In this document: positions 62,579-64,000 of the stretch, one piece after another
Numbering within the stretch: position 1 is the first letter of the stretch
Layout of the letters: each line of letters opens with the position of its first letter
Assembly (NCBI RefSeq): GCF_002849655.1
Contig: NZ_PDNW01000005.1
Coordinates: 1 to 64,000, forward strand
Direction of reading: 5' to 3'
DNA: 64,000 nucleotides
DNA from: Pollutimonas subterranea
GTDB lineage: Bacteria; Pseudomonadota; Gammaproteobacteria; Burkholderiales; Burkholderiaceae_B
Program-made: the position numbers and the translations under genes
The notes under the pieces: generated by a model
Database searches by the model: none
Told to the model about the DNA's origin: nothing
What the model saw: only the letters and a program-made list of their open reading frames with translations

Positions 62579-63286
62579 ATGTCCTTGAAGCACGCCATAA
62601 GAATGCTGATCGTGGAGGATCACGCAGGCTTGGCCACCAACCTGCTCGAATTTTTCGATGATCAGCGCTACATCCTTGATTTCGCTTCCGACGGTTTGAC
62701 GGCACTTCATCTCATTACGACCAACGAATACGACGTCATCATCCTGGATGTCATGCTTCCTGGGCTTTCCGGGTTCGAGATATGCCGCCGTATCCGCAAC
62801 GATGTTCGCTGCTCGACGCCAGTCATTATCATGACGTCAAAGGACCAGCTACAAGACAAGGAAGAGGGCTTCAGCGTCGGCGCAGACGATTATCTTGTCA
62901 AGCCGTTTAATCTGCGCGAGCTGCAATTAAGGGTCGATGCGCTATACCGGCGCAAGGCAGGATTCTCCAGAACTCCGGAGATTCGAGTACCGGGCATCTG
63001 CTTTGATCCCGGCACACTTATGGTGAGTACGGAAAGTGGAGAACGACTTGAGCTGTCCGGCACGGCGGCGCGGATTTTCGAAGGATTGATCAAGGCGTAC
63101 CCTAACGTCCTTTCATACGCTGAAATCCAGGATACGGTTTGGGGTGAACGGGAGGTTGATATGAATACCTTACGTACCCATGTGTACTCACTTCGCAAGC
63201 TGCTGCAGGATACGTTCCAGTACCCGATGATCAAAACCATGCATGGGCGTGGCTACAGGCTCCTGGCGCCAAACAAAGACGCGTAA
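62579..63286 (+). CDS. OmpR-family response regulator
   Basis: A 235-residue regulator. The receiver domain has Asp57 (VIILDVML) and Lys108 (YLVKPF). The winged-helix DNA-binding domain is at about 135-230, with the family's late NTLRTHVYSLRKLLQ and HGRGYRLL. Its stop overlaps the kinase start by one base (TAATG), so it is co-transcribed with its partner. It lies after vapBC with a 240-base AT-rich gap. Target genes are outside the window. Confidence 0.93.
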   Translation: MSLKHAIRMLIVEDHAGLATNLLEFFDDQRYILDFASDGLTALHLITTNEYDVIILDVMLPGLSGFEICRRIRNDVRCSTPVIIMTSKDQLQDKEEGFSVGADDYLVKPFNLRELQLRVDALYRRKAGFSRTPEIRVPGICFDPGTLMVSTESGERLELSGTAARIFEGLIKAYPNVLSYAEIQDTVWGEREVDMNTLRTHVYSLRKLLQDTFQYPMIKTMHGRGYRLLAPNKDA

Positions 63287-64000
63287 TGAAACTCAAATCG
63301 ATCTCCCGCAGGGTTTATCGCGCCATACTGACGGTTAGCGTGGTCAGCATGATCGCGATGGTGATGACCGTGCTTCTCGTCAACGAAGATCTTGAGCACA
63401 CCATGCTTGACGTGGAGTTTGCGCAAGAGCGTGACTTCATCTTGATGAACAACACGGGTGAAGACGTACTTGTCTGGGAGACACCAAATCTCGTCGTTGT
63501 TTTCGTACCCTCGGGTAAGCCTCGCCCCGCGGTCTTGCCGCCGGTATTCCAGGGATTGCCTGACAATTATTCAGCGGAAATCACACAGGGATCCGAGACA
63601 TATCTGGTCGCAGTGAATACCGTCGAGACGGGGCTGCTTTACGTCGCAAAGAACATCACGCACTTTGAGAATCGGGAAGCACTGTTTGAGATAGCCCTGA
63701 TCATTATGACGCTGGTGATTGTCGCATTCAGTCTACTGCTTGCCGTATTGAGTAGCCGCCGCATTGTCCGGCCATTGAAGCTTTTATCAGAGCGTATAAG
63801 CCGGATTCCAGTTGGGCCGAACATGCCTCGGATGGAAACCGACTATTTCGATGCCGAACTGCACTCCATCGCTGTGACATTCAATCGCTTCCTGGATGAA
63901 CTTGAATCCTACGTGCGACGAGAACAATCCCTCGTGAACCTGGCCAGCCATGAATTGCGCACTCCGATCGCGGTCATGTCGGGTGCGCTCGATATTCTGG
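63286..64000 (+). CDS. Sensor histidine kinase, cut by the window end
   Basis: The first 238 residues of a kinase; the rest is beyond the window. Membrane segments lie at about 12-32 and 135-155, with a periplasmic sensor of some 100 residues between (EDLEHTMLDVEFAQERDFIL onward). A HAMP-like RRIVRPLKLLSERI follows, then the dimerisation box NLASHELRTPIAV with His222. The sensor start resembles the group whose periplasmic part is a CHASE-like or PAS-like fold, but I cannot name the ligand. Confidence 0.9.
   Translation, partial: MKLKSISRRVYRAILTVSVVSMIAMVMTVLLVNEDLEHTMLDVEFAQERDFILMNNTGEDVLVWETPNLVVVFVPSGKPRPAVLPPVFQGLPDNYSAEITQGSETYLVAVNTVETGLLYVAKNITHFENREALFEIALIIMTLVIVAFSLLLAVLSSRRIVRPLKLLSERISRIPVGPNMPRMETDYFDAELHSIAVTFNRFLDELESYVRREQSLVNLASHELRTPIAVMSGALDIL

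Noticed and set aside
1-64000. CRISPR arrays, insertion sequences, tRNA genes
   Set aside because: No regularly spaced direct repeats, transposase motifs or cloverleaf sequences were seen on reading the gaps; a tRNAscan or IS search could still find a diverged copy.

Overview
The window is a chromosomal stretch of a high-GC Gram-negative bacterium, most likely a betaproteobacterium of the Alcaligenaceae (Bordetella/Achromobacter/Pusillimonas group). The grounds are gene content: a tripartite tricarboxylate (TctBA) permease and a Bug-type solute-binding protein, a DUF2946 plus PCu(A)C copper pair, a betaproteobacterial-type 6S RNA downstream of zapA, and a complete ybgC-tolQRAB-pal-cpoB cluster. 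No species is claimed. Nearly all of it is ordinary dense coding sequence; no rRNA, tRNA, CRISPR array, transposase, integrase or prophage gene was seen. Only the far right end (vapBC, then an incomplete two-component system) has an accessory look.

Layout. 1-565: non-coding, with a possible leftward stable-RNA promoter and a striking cluster of five TATATA-centred palindromes. 565-5322: Lrp regulator divergent from hppD, a nucleoside-recognition (Gate) membrane protein, a small cytochrome c, lgt, and a SIMPL-domain protein overlapping lgt tail to tail. 5340-6325: 6S RNA, zapA and a coiled-coil cell-division partner, all leftward. 6660-9704: tctBA and a 3-hydroxyisobutyrate-dehydrogenase-like enzyme. 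9716-12434 (leftward): rppH, then an OmpR-type regulator and a TctE-like kinase, with the regulator start inside the rppH end. 12500-22525 (rightward): proS, ybgC, tolQRAB, pal, cpoB, then an FecCD-type permease whose start overlaps the cpoB stop, its ATPase and an alpha/beta hydrolase. 22596-23662: periplasmic copper chaperone and DUF2946 protein. 23776-29566: hotdog thioesterase, LysR regulator, a 720-residue HMG-CoA-lyase/CoA-transferase fusion, a Bug binding protein and an aldo-keto reductase. 29601-34405: a BMP/NupOPQ-like nucleoside ABC importer with a YqaE/Pmp3 protein just upstream. 34479-41898: MgtC-like protein, AsmA protein, ahpF, ahpC, TorF-type porin, polyhydroxyalkanoate-depolymerase-like esterase. 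42169-53269: 7TM-GGDEF diguanylate cyclase, CurA-like reductase, CynX-like MFS, purT, queC, ChaN lipoprotein, an MFS transporter and a large catalase. 53512-57711: a 1399-residue secreted protein with PG-binding and LprI-like N-terminal domains and a huge C-terminal part I do not recognise. 57763-61518: TonB-dependent siderophore receptor divergent from a PepSY membrane protein, with a Fur-like region between them. 61707-64000: vapBC with a visible operator, then a response regulator and a kinase cut by the window end.

How the parts fit. Envelope integrity (Lgt, Tol-Pal, AsmA, SIMPL), peroxide defence (AhpCF, catalase), iron and copper handling (TonB receptor, PepSY, ChaN, orphan FecCD ABC, PCu(A)C) and organic-acid catabolism (HppD, TctBA, Bug, HMGL-CoA transferase) dominate. 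The most interesting candidates are the lyase/transferase fusion, which could take a free branched dicarboxylic acid to CoA thioester and cleave it in one polypeptide; the ABC importer wired into the Tol-Pal operon without a binding protein; the 1399-residue secreted protein; and the TATATA palindrome array.
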